From Coriobacteriaceae bacterium (lineage in GTDB: Bacteria > Actinomycetota > Coriobacteriia > Coriobacteriales > UMGS124), in contig JAHZGC010000014.1 of the NCBI GenBank assembly GCA_019421015.1, forward strand, positions 37,586 through 101,585: a DNA stretch of 64,000 nucleotides. Reading direction: 5' to 3'. The notes beneath the pieces were generated by a model that did not search any database, was not told the DNA's origin, and saw only the letters and a list, made by a program, of their open reading frames with translations. Shown here in pieces: positions 36,659 through 45,882 of the stretch. A program made the position numbers and the translations under genes. Each line of letters starts with the position of its first letter. Positions within the stretch are counted from its first letter, which is position 1.

Positions 36659-37336
36659 TAGGTATCCCGCCGGCCGCCTCACCGGCTGCCCTGCCTCCAG
36701 CCTCAGCTCCTCAAAACTCCTCACCGCTATATCTGCCAGGGCCCCTAGTTCCTCGAAAGTCCCGCTTTCGTCGCAATCCCACACTGCGACCGTGGGGTAT
36801 CCGGCTGTCTTGGCACACCGGAGCGCGTAAGCGGCGTCCTCAAAGACCCAGGTCTGCTCCCGCGGGGTTTCCAGCAGCTCCCGTGCACGGTCATAGGCTG
36901 CAGGCTCACGCTTGGAGGCGCCCACGTCGTCGACTGACACCACGGGGCCGATGTATTCTGCCAGCCCCGACTCTTCGAGTCCCGGCCCCAACATGAAATG
37001 GGGGCTCGAGGACGCAACGGCGCAGGGGACCCCAGCGTCGCGCAACGCCTGCAAAAACGCCTCGACCCCTGGTCGGGGAGTCGCCCTGGTACGGTAGTAA
37101 TCCACCGCCATCTCGCGTATCAGCGCCTCCACCTCGGCGGCGCTTGAGCCCAGGCCGTGCTCCTCGTGGAAGAAGCGGGCGGTTTCGGGCAGGGTAAAGG
37201 TGCAGAGCCGGTCGACTTCCTCGTCGGTCAGCCGGTGGCCGGCCATGCGCGCCAGCTCGGACTCCATGGCGTGCCATAGCCCCATGGTGTCGAGCAACGT
37301 GCCGTCGCAGTCGAATATGGCCCCGGCCATCCTCAT
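36596..37336 (-). CDS. HAD-superfamily hydrolase (beta-phosphoglucomutase-like)
   Basis: Cytosolic phosphatase/phosphomutase-like protein of 246 residues. Motif I is FDCDGTLLDTMG (nucleophile near residue 9), with a helical cap (about 15-85). Motif II is VASSSP, motif III lies around ASKREP (Lys) and motif IV is FEDAAYALRCAKTAG. This subgroup includes beta-phosphoglucomutases and sugar phosphatases; the substrate is not predictable. The ATG at 37336 follows GAGGAG by 6 bases. About the last 22 residues (from GYLCQNPRPVCG) are encoded by repeat copy B, so the ancestral C-terminus probably ended near EAGQPVRRPA. It is convergent with ffh. Confidence 0.85.
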   Translation of the reverse strand: MRMAGAIFDCDGTLLDTMGLWHAMESELARMAGHRLTDEEVDRLCTFTLPETARFFHEEHGLGSSAAEVEALIREMAVDYYRTRATPRPGVEAFLQALRDAGVPCAVASSSPHFMLGPGLEESGLAEYIGPVVSVDDVGASKREPAAYDRARELLETPREQTWVFEDAAYALRCAKTAGYPTVAVWDCDESGTFEELGALADIAVRSFEELRLEAGQPVRRPAGYLCQNPRPVCGNPAKSVAPCAD

Positions 37337-37531
37337 GATGAACTCCTCGTGTTGTCCGTTGGGGGTGCCCATTGTACGTCGGTACCCACCGGCCCCGCCC
37401 AACTCGTGGAAAGAACGTCAACAACTGGCGCCCAGTCAGCGAGTGGAACCATTTTGACCTTGCGTCGGGGTATAACCGTGAGAAGTTTACGCACACTGAC
37501 GACCGCAACAAAGTCGGGGGGTATCCGCACC

Positions 37532-39442
37532 ATGGCCGGCAACAGCAACATGGACGAGACCAAGAAACGAAGGGCGATGATCACCTATGTCCTTATCGGC
37601 GTTTTGGTGATCATACTGCTCAACACGCTCCTTGCACCGCAGCTCACCCAGAACCGGGTCGAGTCGGTGCCCTATACCCAGCTCATCTCCATGGCCGACG
37701 ACGGCAACGTGGGCGAGGTGAACTACAACCTCAGCACGGGCGACATCATGTTCACCTCCAAGCCCGCGGAGGAGGGGGCGGAGGTCCAGTACTACTCCAC
37801 GACCTACTGGCCCAACGACGACACGCTGCTGCCCCGCCTTGAGGCCGCCGGTGCCACCGCCACCACGCACATCGAGCAGTCCGGCAACGGCACGATGTTC
37901 GTCTACCTGCTCACGCTGTTCCTGCCGATCCTCATCTTCATCGGCTTCGGCTGGTGGATGAACCGCCGTCTCAAGAAGCAGCTCGGCGACGACAACCCCA
38001 CCATGAGCTTCGGCGGCTTCGGCCAGGGGCTGGGCTCCTCGGGCGCCAAGATCGTGGCCGAGAAGGAGACGGGCGTCACCTTTAACGATGTCGCCGGCCA
38101 GGACGAGGCCAAGGAGGCCCTGACCGAAATCGTCGACTTCCTCGACAAACCTGAGCGCTACGAGGAGATCGGCGCCAAGCTGCCCCGCGGCGCCCTGCTC
38201 GTGGGCCCTCCCGGCACCGGCAAGACCCTGCTCGCCAAGGCCGTGGCCGGCGAGGCCAAGGTGCCGTTCTTCTCCATCAGTGGCTCCGAGTTCGTCGAGA
38301 TGTTCGTGGGCCGCGGCGCCGCCAAGGTGCGCGACCTCTTTAAGCAGGCCAAGGACAAGGCACCCTGCATCGTCTTCATCGACGAGATCGACACCATCGG
38401 CAAGCGGCGCGACACCGCCGGCTTCACCTCCAACGACGAGCGCGAGCAGACCCTGAACCAGCTGCTCACCGAGATGGACGGCTTCGACAACCACAAGGGC
38501 ATCGTGGTCCTGGGCGCCACCAACCGCCCCGAGACCCTGGACCCGGCCCTGCTGCGCCCGGGGCGCTTCGACCGCCGCGTGCCTGTGGAGCTGCCCGACC
38601 TTGCCGGCCGTACCGCCATTCTCAAGCTTCATGCCAAGAACGTGAAGATGGCCGGGCCCATCGACTTCGGCGGCATCGCACGGGCCACCTCGGGCGCGTC
38701 GGGCGCCGACCTTGCCAACATCGTGAACGAGGCCGCCCTGCGCGCCGTGCGCGAGGGCCGCAAGGGCATCATCCAGGAGGACCTGCAGGAGTCGGTCGAG
38801 GTGGTCATTGCAGGCCAGCAGCGCAAGAGCATGGTCCTCTCCGACAAAGAGAAGCAGATGGTGGCCTACCACGAGATCGGCCACGCGCTGGTTGCCGCCA
38901 AGCAGTCCAACTCGGCGCCCGTCACCAAGATCACCATCGTGCCGCGCACCTCGGGCGCCCTGGGCTACACCATGCAGGTCGACGAGGACGAGCACTTCCT
39001 GACCACCAAGGAGGAGGCGCTCGAGAAGCTCGCGACCATGTGCGGCGGCCGTGCGGCCGAGGAGGTCGTCTTCGACACCATGACCACCGGCGCCGCCAAC
39101 GACATCGAGCAGGCCACCAAGCTCGCCCGCAACATGATCACGCGCTTCGGCATGAGCCCCGAGTTCGGCATGGTGGCCCTGGGTACGGTGAACAGCCCCT
39201 ACCTGAACAGCGACACCTCCCTCACCTGCAGCGAGGGCACGGCCGAGAAGGTCGACGACGCGGTGATCGCCCTGGTGGGGCAGGCTCACGCCAAAGCCCT
39301 GCAGATCCTGCGCGAGAACAAGTTCAAGCTCCACGAGCTCGCCGGCTACCTCGTACGCAAGGAGTCCATCACGGGCGAGGAGTTCATGAGCATGCTCAAC
39401 GACGGGCCGGCACCTGCGGCTCCCGCCGACTCCCAGCAGTAG
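37532..39442 (+). CDS. ftsH: ATP-dependent zinc metalloprotease FtsH
   Basis: Membrane-bound AAA protease of 636 residues for quality control of membrane and regulatory proteins. The two membrane helices are about residues 16-33 and 125-145. The AAA module has GPPGTGKTLLAKAVAGEA (about 225), IVFIDEIDTIG and the second region ATNRPETLDPALLRPGRFDR. The zinc motif is HEIGH (about residue 447; HEAGH in E. coli), with the third ligand region in AANDIEQATKLARNM. The ATG at 37532 has only a loosely spaced G-rich site. It is divergent from the HAD gene; a terminator follows. Confidence 0.95.
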   Translation: MAGNSNMDETKKRRAMITYVLIGVLVIILLNTLLAPQLTQNRVESVPYTQLISMADDGNVGEVNYNLSTGDIMFTSKPAEEGAEVQYYSTTYWPNDDTLLPRLEAAGATATTHIEQSGNGTMFVYLLTLFLPILIFIGFGWWMNRRLKKQLGDDNPTMSFGGFGQGLGSSGAKIVAEKETGVTFNDVAGQDEAKEALTEIVDFLDKPERYEEIGAKLPRGALLVGPPGTGKTLLAKAVAGEAKVPFFSISGSEFVEMFVGRGAAKVRDLFKQAKDKAPCIVFIDEIDTIGKRRDTAGFTSNDEREQTLNQLLTEMDGFDNHKGIVVLGATNRPETLDPALLRPGRFDRRVPVELPDLAGRTAILKLHAKNVKMAGPIDFGGIARATSGASGADLANIVNEAALRAVREGRKGIIQEDLQESVEVVIAGQQRKSMVLSDKEKQMVAYHEIGHALVAAKQSNSAPVTKITIVPRTSGALGYTMQVDEDEHFLTTKEEALEKLATMCGGRAAEEVVFDTMTTGAANDIEQATKLARNMITRFGMSPEFGMVALGTVNSPYLNSDTSLTCSEGTAEKVDDAVIALVGQAHAKALQILRENKFKLHELAGYLVRKESITGEEFMSMLNDGPAPAAPADSQQ

Positions 39443-39468
39443 GCGCTTACTCAGGATATGTTCGTCCG

Positions 39469-39500
39469 AACCCCGGTGCCGCGCTTGGTGCCGGGGTTTT
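39469..39500 (+). terminator. Intrinsic terminator after ftsH
   Basis: AACCCCGGTGCC / GGTGCCGGGGTT stem (10 of 12 pairs) with loop GCGCTT, then TTTTG. Confidence 0.85.
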
Positions 39501-39616
39501 GTGTGTACGCACAAGGTTCGTGGGACGTTTGCATTGACGCTGGCCTAATCGCCGTGCGGCACGTACAATGGCGAGCTACTTTGATACCGGACCCTTTTAC
39601 TGCGGAGGTATGGACT

Positions 39617-41083
39617 GTGCCTTTCGGTTCTGTGGCATCCGCCAGCGCCAAGCGCCCCCATCGGGGTCTGCGCGTGGCGGGGCTTGTGCTCGGCGTCGTC
39701 GCGGCCGTGGTGGCCGTGGTCTACTGCGCCGGCTGTATCTTCTTCTACAACCGCTTTTGGCCCAACACGACCATCGGTGGGGCCGACGTCTCCATGATGG
39801 GCCCCTCCCAGGCGGCCGCCGCTATCGACGAGGCGACGCGCGTGCAGCAGGTCGGCGTCTCAGGGCAGGGCGTGAGCTTTGTGCTCACCGGTGAGAGCGC
39901 GGGCCTGAGAATCGATGCTGCGGGGGCCGTGGATGCAGCCTTGGCCAAAGAGCGCAGCTGGCAGTGGCCTGCCCAGATCCTGCAATCCCACGACGACTCC
40001 GATGTGCTGAGCGCCTCCTTCGACGAGGGGGTGCTGCGCCCGGCTGTAGAAAGCCAGCTTGCCGCCCACAACTCCGTGGCTTCCGGTCCCGTCGACGCGT
40101 TTCTCTACTTCGACGAGGGGAGCGGCACCTATCAGGTGAACCCCGGCTCTACGGGCACGCTCCTCGACGTCGACAGCGTCATGCACGCCGTGGAGGACGC
40201 CGTGGCCGCCGGGCACGGCACCGTGGCGCTCACGAGCGCAAGCCTCGTCCAGCAGTCCAAGACGGCCTCGGACGAGGGGCTTTTGGCCTCCCGCGATGCG
40301 GCCAACACCTACCTCTCCTGCAACCTCGACCTGTTGGTGGGCGGCGTCACGGTGGCCTCGGTGAACCCCGCCACGGTGCGCGACTGGATCTGCTTTGGCG
40401 AGGACTCCTCTGTCTGGCTCGACGAGGGGGCGCTCTCGGCTTGGGTCGACGCCCTGGAGGCCACCATCGACTCGGCCTACACCACGCGTACCTACACCCG
40501 CCCCCACGACGGCAAGGTCGTGACCGTGAACGGCGGTGCCTACGGCTGGATCAGCAACGGCGACGAGCTCGACCAGCTGGTGCGCGACGCCGTGTACGGC
40601 GGCTACACCGGCGCCCAGGACGTGCCGCTCAAGCAGTCGGCCGAGACCTTTAACCCCGGCGGCCGCGACTGGGGCAACAAGTACGTCGACGTGGACCTGA
40701 CCGAGCAGCGCGCCTACTTCTACGACGAGTGGGGCAGCATGATCGTGGAGACCCCGATCATCAGCGGCTCGGTGGCGGTTCCCGATCGCGCCACCCCCGA
40801 GGGCGTCTACTACATCACGAACAAGGCACTCGACCAGACGCTTGTGGGCCTGCCCGACCCGAACAACAACAACGAACCGCTGTACAGGACGCCCGTTGAC
40901 TACTGGATGCCTTTTGTCGGCAACATGGTGGGCTTGCACGATGCGAGTTGGCAGTCCTACTGGGGTCCGGAGGTCTACAAGACCCTCGACGGCTCCCACG
41001 GCTGCGTGAACCTGCCCCCCGACATCGCCGAGTGGTGCTACGGCTGGATCGACGTCGGCACCCCGGTCATCACCCACTACTAG
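39617..41083 (+). CDS. L,D-transpeptidase (YkuD domain) with peptidoglycan-binding region
   Basis: Cell-wall cross-linking enzyme of 488 residues. A basic start and one membrane helix (about residues 17-42) anchor it. An extracytoplasmic VanW-type PG_binding_4 region follows, with two similar halves (about 55-180 and 190-330). The C-terminal YkuD domain is about 340-488, with the active-site sequence GSHGCVN (Cys near residue 463) preceded by VGLHDASW. It should form 3-3 cross-links or attach proteins to peptidoglycan. I chose GTG 39617 because GCGGAGG lies 8 bases upstream. Catalytic His and Cys are intact. Confidence 0.9.
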   Translation: MPFGSVASASAKRPHRGLRVAGLVLGVVAAVVAVVYCAGCIFFYNRFWPNTTIGGADVSMMGPSQAAAAIDEATRVQQVGVSGQGVSFVLTGESAGLRIDAAGAVDAALAKERSWQWPAQILQSHDDSDVLSASFDEGVLRPAVESQLAAHNSVASGPVDAFLYFDEGSGTYQVNPGSTGTLLDVDSVMHAVEDAVAAGHGTVALTSASLVQQSKTASDEGLLASRDAANTYLSCNLDLLVGGVTVASVNPATVRDWICFGEDSSVWLDEGALSAWVDALEATIDSAYTTRTYTRPHDGKVVTVNGGAYGWISNGDELDQLVRDAVYGGYTGAQDVPLKQSAETFNPGGRDWGNKYVDVDLTEQRAYFYDEWGSMIVETPIISGSVAVPDRATPEGVYYITNKALDQTLVGLPDPNNNNEPLYRTPVDYWMPFVGNMVGLHDASWQSYWGPEVYKTLDGSHGCVNLPPDIAEWCYGWIDVGTPVITHY

Positions 41084-41165
41084 CGTATTTTGAGGAAGTT
41101 CCCGGACGGGCCCGCTGCTTCTTTCGCGACGGGCCCGTCCGTGCTATCCTTCCTCCCAAAGCTGT

Positions 41166-41451
41166 GATGGGGAAGAGTAGCCCGGCCAGCGTGTCCACAA
41201 GCGAGCGGGGACGGTGGGAGCCCGCGGACGCGTCCGAGCGAAGATCACCCCGGAGCTGCGGCCCCAAAGGGCACCCGTGCGATCGACTGCGGGGTCCCGA
41301 GTAGGCGCCGACGGATGCGGCCACCGTTACGGGCCGGCCGAGTACGGCGGAAACTCCGCTCGCTGGGTGGTTTACAAGCGAAGTCGCGGCCCCTCGTCCA
41401 AGGGGCCTTATCGGCGCTTCGTCCCAGCAACACGGGACGGGGCGCCTTTTT
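41166..41451 (+). promoter_or_regulatory. T-box riboswitch (tRNA-Ile) upstream of ileS
   Basis: Leader of about 290 bases with T-box landmarks. GATGGGGAAGAGTAG lies at the base of stem I (41166-41180), and an apical GCGAGCGGGGACGGTGGGAG follows. The specifier-loop sequence GAAGATCACCCCGGAGCTGC has ATC (41244-41246) as the isoleucine specifier codon. The T-box bulge GGTGGTTTAC is near 41367 (TGGT pairs with the tRNA acceptor end). An intrinsic terminator follows: GGCGCTTCGTCCC / GGGACGGGGCGCC (41413-41446) plus five T. Uncharged tRNA-Ile would favour the antiterminator and allow ileS transcription. The upstream stretch 41084-41165 shows nothing else. Confidence 0.88.
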
Positions 41452-41486
41452 GTGCGCTCCGGCTACAAGAAGGAAGGAACAGCACG

Positions 41487-44300
41487 GTGGCAAGCGACTA
41501 CAAGAAGACCATGAACCTGCCCCAAACCGACTTCCCCATGCGCGCGGGCCTCGCCAAGAGCGAGCCCGAGCGTCTGAAGCGCTGGGAGGAGGCCGACGTC
41601 TACGAGCTCGTCCTCAAAAAGAACGAGGGCCACGACTCCTTCGTGCTGCACGACGGCCCCCCCTATGCCAACGGCCCCATCCACATCGGCCACGCCATGA
41701 ACAAGATCTCTAAAGACATGATCATGCGCTACTGGTCGATGCGCGGTTATCGCACCCCCTACGTGCCCGGCTGGGACTGCCACGGCCAGCCCATCGAGCA
41801 CAAGGTCGAGGAGAAGCTCGGCACCAAGAAGTTCAACGAGACGCCGGTCACCGAGATCCGCGCCATGTGCAACGAGTTCGCGGTCGAGAACATCGAGCTA
41901 CAGAAGCAGGGCTTCCGCCGTCTGGGCGTCCTGGGCGACTGGGAGCATCCCTACCTCACGCTCTACCACGAGCACGACGCGGCCGACATCGAGGTCTTCA
42001 AGGCCCTCTTTGACAAGGGCATGGTCTATCGCGGCCGCAAGCCCGTGAACTGGTGCAAGCACTGCCACACCGCCCTGGCCGAGGCCGAGATCGAGTACGC
42101 CGACGAGGTGAGCCCCTCGATCTTTGTGCGCATGGAGCTGACCGATTGCCCCGACGGCCTCGAGGGCTTCGATGGCCCGGTCGACTTCGTGATCTGGACC
42201 ACCACCCCTTGGACGATGCCGGCCGACCAGGCCGTGGCCCTCAAGCCCGACGGCGAGTACGTGGCCGTGCTGCACGACGGCCGCGCCGAGATCATGGTGC
42301 GCGACCTCGTGGAGCGCGTGTGCGCCGTCGCCGAGTGGGAGCCCGTGCTGGTCGAGGTCGACGGCGAGCCCTGGGTCCGCACCGGCGAGCGGCTGGCCGG
42401 GCTGCACTACATCCAGCCCATCTTCCCCGAGGTCAGGGGTGTGGCCATCACGGCCGACTACGTGGGCGTCGAGGACGGCACGGGCATCGTGCACATCGCG
42501 CCCGGCCACGGCGCCGACGACTACTACGCCTACGTCGAGAAGGTCGGCAAGGACTTCGTGATGCCCGTCGACGACAACGGGCGCTTCTACGTGGGCGAGG
42601 GCATCGGCACGGGCGGCCCCTTCTCGGGCATGGACACCGACGAGGCCAACGGGCCCATCATCGACTTCTTGCGCGAGCGTGGCAACCTCGTGGCGGTCAA
42701 GAAGCTCAACCACAGCTACCCGCACTGCTGGCGCTGCAAGCAGCCCACCATCTTCCGCGCCACCGACCAGTGGTTCGTCTCCATGGACGACACCGGCCTG
42801 CGCGAGGCGGCGCTCGACCAGATCGAGAACCACGTGGCGTGGTATCCCGCCCACGCCTCCAAGCGCATCGGCGCCATGGTCGAGGGGCGCCCCGACTGGT
42901 GCATCTCGCGCCAGCGCAACTGGGGCGTGCCGATTCCGAGCTTTACCTGCGCGGAGTGCGGCCAGAAGGTCATGAACGACGACGCCCTCGACGCCGTCAT
43001 CGCACTGTTCCAGGAGAAGGGCTCCGACGCCTGGTTCGCCGAAGACCCGGCCAGCTACCTGGGTGACGCCAACGTGTGTCCCGCCTGCGGCGCCCACAGC
43101 CTCAAGGCCGACCGCGACATCCTCGACGTATGGTGGGACTCCGGCGTCTCCTGGAAGGCCGTCTGCGAGAACCGCCCCGAGCTCTCGTACCCTGCCGACA
43201 TGTACCTGGAAGGGTCTGACCAGCACCGCGGCTGGTTCCAGAGCTCGCTGCTCACGAGCGTGGGCGCTAACGGGGTCGCGCCCTACAAGGCGGTCGTCTC
43301 CCAAGGCTTCACGCTCGACGGCCAGGGACGCAAGATGAGCAAGTCCCTGGGCAACGTCATCGACCCCAACAAGGTCTGTGACGAGATGGGTGCCGATATC
43401 ATCCGCCTGTGGGTGGCGTCGGTCGACACCTCGACCGACGTGGCCATCGACCATGAGATCCTCAAGCGCACGAGCGACGCCTACCGCCGCTTCCGCAACA
43501 CGTTCCGCTTCCTGCTCTCCGAGCTCTACGACTTCGACCCGTCTACGGACACCGTCGCCGTGGAAGAGCTGCTGCCCGTGGATGCCTGCGCGCTTGCCCG
43601 CATGGGCGAGGTCCACGCCAAGGTGGAGCAGGCCTACGCGGAGTATCGTTTCAACGGGGTGTACCGCGCCCTCTACGACTACGTGGTGACCGAGCTCTCC
43701 AACGTCTACCTCGACGTCATCAAGGACCGCACCTACTGCGACGCGCCTGCGTCCAGGGGGCGTCGGAGCGCCCAGACCGTGCTGGCGGCCATCCTCGAGA
43801 TGCTCCTGCACGACCTGCAGCCCATCCTGGCCTTTACCTGCGACGAGGTCATCGAGTACCTGCCCGAGGCCATGCGCGACGGCCGCACCTTTGCGGCTCT
43901 GCTCGACTGGTACGAGTCTCCGATGGCCGCCGAGCGTGCCGAGGTGCTGCTGCCCGGCTACCGGGCGGCCATCGAGGTGCGCGACGTGGTGACCAAGGCC
44001 CTGGAGGACGCCCGCGCCGCAAAGCTCATCGGCAAGAGCCAGGAGGCGTCCGTGCGGGTCTGTGCTCCGGCCACCGCCGTGGAGCTGGTCGAGGCCTCGG
44101 GCATCGACATGGCCGAGCTCTGCATCGTGAGCTCTCTCGAGCTTGTCGCCTCCGAGGACGACTCGTTCTCCTGCGACGTGGCCGTGGCGGCCGGCGAGGT
44201 GTGCCCGCGCTGCTGGAACGTGCGCGAGCTGGGCGAGGACGGCCTGTGCCGCCGCTGCCATGAGGCCCTTGCCGCCGTCGAGCACGGTGGCCGGGAGTAA
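41487..44300 (+). CDS. ileS: Isoleucyl-tRNA synthetase
   Basis: Class I synthetase of 937 residues. HIGH lies in PIHIGHAMNKI (about residue 65), the editing domain at about 190-400 (TTPWTMPADQAV) and KMSKS in GRKMSKSLGN (about 615). The C-terminal zinc ribbon is CPRCWNVRELGEDGLCRRC (about 906-924). That puts it in the bacterial type with zinc. The frame stays open far upstream through the T-box, but GTG 41487 has AAGGAAGG 9 bases before it and lies after the terminator, so it is the start. It is controlled by the T-box leader and followed after 2 bases by lspA. Confidence 0.96.
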   Translation: MASDYKKTMNLPQTDFPMRAGLAKSEPERLKRWEEADVYELVLKKNEGHDSFVLHDGPPYANGPIHIGHAMNKISKDMIMRYWSMRGYRTPYVPGWDCHGQPIEHKVEEKLGTKKFNETPVTEIRAMCNEFAVENIELQKQGFRRLGVLGDWEHPYLTLYHEHDAADIEVFKALFDKGMVYRGRKPVNWCKHCHTALAEAEIEYADEVSPSIFVRMELTDCPDGLEGFDGPVDFVIWTTTPWTMPADQAVALKPDGEYVAVLHDGRAEIMVRDLVERVCAVAEWEPVLVEVDGEPWVRTGERLAGLHYIQPIFPEVRGVAITADYVGVEDGTGIVHIAPGHGADDYYAYVEKVGKDFVMPVDDNGRFYVGEGIGTGGPFSGMDTDEANGPIIDFLRERGNLVAVKKLNHSYPHCWRCKQPTIFRATDQWFVSMDDTGLREAALDQIENHVAWYPAHASKRIGAMVEGRPDWCISRQRNWGVPIPSFTCAECGQKVMNDDALDAVIALFQEKGSDAWFAEDPASYLGDANVCPACGAHSLKADRDILDVWWDSGVSWKAVCENRPELSYPADMYLEGSDQHRGWFQSSLLTSVGANGVAPYKAVVSQGFTLDGQGRKMSKSLGNVIDPNKVCDEMGADIIRLWVASVDTSTDVAIDHEILKRTSDAYRRFRNTFRFLLSELYDFDPSTDTVAVEELLPVDACALARMGEVHAKVEQAYAEYRFNGVYRALYDYVVTELSNVYLDVIKDRTYCDAPASRGRRSAQTVLAAILEMLLHDLQPILAFTCDEVIEYLPEAMRDGRTFAALLDWYESPMAAERAEVLLPGYRAAIEVRDVVTKALEDARAAKLIGKSQEASVRVCAPATAVELVEASGIDMAELCIVSSLELVASEDDSFSCDVAVAAGEVCPRCWNVRELGEDGLCRRCHEALAAVEHGGRE

Positions 44301-44302
44301 CC

Positions 44303-44794
44303 ATGGCATCCAGGGCTTTGCGCATGGGCGGCTACATAGGGGCGTTTGCGGCGGTGGTCGCCGGGGACCAGGCGGTCAAAGCTGCCATGCGCGGGCTGCT
44401 GTCCGAGGACGGGTCCATGACGCTGGTTCCCGGCATCATGGACCTGCACCTCGTCTATAACGGGGGGGCCGCCTTTGGAATGGGCGACGGGGGCGCGTGG
44501 CTGTACGTGGCCGTTGCGCTCGCGGTCCTCGTCGCCTCGGTCGCCTACGTGGTCCTCGGCAACCCGTCGGTCCCCCTCTCCGTCGCGCTCGGCTTTGTGG
44601 CGGGAGGTGGCGTGGGGAACCTTATCGACCGCGTGGCCACGGGCACGGTGACCGACTTCTTCATGCCCACCTTCGTCGACTTTGCCGTGTTCAACGTGGC
44701 CGACATCGCCATCACCTGCGGTGCCGTGGTGGCGTTTGTGCTGTTCTGGCGAGCCGAGGGCTCCCGTGGCCAGAAGGACGGGGGGCGTTTATGA
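44303..44794 (+). CDS. lspA: Signal peptidase II (prolipoprotein)
   Basis: Membrane aspartyl protease of 163 residues that removes lipoprotein signal peptides. Four hydrophobic helices. Conserved blocks: GDQAVK, NGGAAFGM, GNLIDR, VTDFF (catalytic Asp118) and FNVADIAI (catalytic Asp134). Length and residues are canonical. It starts two bases after ileS and overlaps the rluD-type gene as ATGA, giving the common ileS-lspA-rluD order. Confidence 0.95.
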   Translation: MASRALRMGGYIGAFAAVVAGDQAVKAAMRGLLSEDGSMTLVPGIMDLHLVYNGGAAFGMGDGGAWLYVAVALAVLVASVAYVVLGNPSVPLSVALGFVAGGGVGNLIDRVATGTVTDFFMPTFVDFAVFNVADIAITCGAVVAFVLFWRAEGSRGQKDGGRL

Positions 44795-45828
44795 GCCGCT
44801 TGCGCCGGGCCGTCGTTCCCCCCGAGCTCGACGGCGAGCGCATGGACGCCTTCCTCGGGGGAGCCCGGGTCTATGCGAGCCGTTCGGCCGCGGTCAAGGC
44901 GGTCGAAGCCGGGGACGTGAGCGTAAACGGCGTTCCCGTGACGTCCAAAAAGCACCTTCTTTCCGAGGGAGACCTGGTCGAGGCGGTGGTCCCCGAGGAG
45001 GAGACGGCCGTCGTGGCCCTCGAGCCAGAGCGCATCCCGCTCGACATCCGTTACGAGGACGACCGCCTCATCGTGCTGTCGAAGCAGCGCGGCCTGGTGT
45101 GCCACCCCTCGCCGGGACACCCGTCGCATACCCTGGCCAACGCCCTGGTCGCCCATTGCGGGGCCGACCACCTCGGTGTGCTTCAGGGGGAGGACCGCCC
45201 CGGCATCGTGCACCGTCTCGACATGGACACCACGGGGCTCATGCTCGCTGCCAAAGACGACGAGACCCAGGCGGCCCTGCAGGGCGCCATCCGCCTCCGT
45301 TCGGTCGACCGGCGCTACATCACCCTCGTCCACGGCTATATAGCCCCCGACACGGGGCTGGTCGACGCACCCATAGCCCGCTCGACCCACGACCGCCTGC
45401 GCATGGCCGTGAGCGAGGAGCCCGGCGCGCGGCAGTCGGTCACCACCTTCTCGGTGCTCGAGCGCTTCGAGGCCGGGCGCAAGGACGAGGGGTACACGCT
45501 TCTCGAGTGCAAGCTCTTTACCGGGAGGACCCACCAGATTCGCGTCCACATGGCCTATATCCACCACCCCGTCGTGGGGGACCAGCTGTACGGCCGGGGC
45601 AGCGATGCGGCCAACCACGGGCTCGACCGGCAGTTCCTCCATTCATGGAGCCTCTCCTTCGACCATCCGGCCACGGGAGAACACCTGTCGTTCGTTGACC
45701 CGCCCACCTGGGAGCTCTACGATACCCTCGAGGAGATAGCCCCCCTTTCCCTGGGGCGGACCGATCGCGGCAAGGAGGTCCTTGGGCTTTTGGAACGCGA
45801 ACGGGCATGGAACGAGGCGTCATGGTAA
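44791..45828 (+). CDS. RluA/RluD-family 23S rRNA pseudouridine synthase
   Basis: Pseudouridine synthase of 345 residues. An S4 RNA-binding domain (about 10-75, DGERMDAFL...GDVSVNGVPV) is followed by the RluA catalytic domain, with Asp144 in HRLDMDTTGL, the ligand tyrosine in RRYITLV and GRTHQIRVHMAYIHHPVVGD. It probably modifies helix 69 of 23S rRNA like RluD, by synteny with lspA. The ATG overlaps the lspA stop (ATGA). Confidence 0.93.
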   Translation: MSRLRRAVVPPELDGERMDAFLGGARVYASRSAAVKAVEAGDVSVNGVPVTSKKHLLSEGDLVEAVVPEEETAVVALEPERIPLDIRYEDDRLIVLSKQRGLVCHPSPGHPSHTLANALVAHCGADHLGVLQGEDRPGIVHRLDMDTTGLMLAAKDDETQAALQGAIRLRSVDRRYITLVHGYIAPDTGLVDAPIARSTHDRLRMAVSEEPGARQSVTTFSVLERFEAGRKDEGYTLLECKLFTGRTHQIRVHMAYIHHPVVGDQLYGRGSDAANHGLDRQFLHSWSLSFDHPATGEHLSFVDPPTWELYDTLEEIAPLSLGRTDRGKEVLGLLERERAWNEASW

Positions 45829-45882
45829 GCTCGCCGGTGGGGCTCGAGCGCCCCGCGGCAAGGTGAGAGAGGTGCAACCCTT

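Noticed and set aside
39534..39569. TTGACG and TACAAT before the L,D-transpeptidase as a promoter
   Set aside because: Spacing is 24 bp; only the -10-like hexamer is plausible.
41214..41486. N-terminal extension of ileS by about 90 codons
   Set aside because: The frame is open only by chance through the T-box leader and its terminator; the ribosome site and homology begin at 41487.
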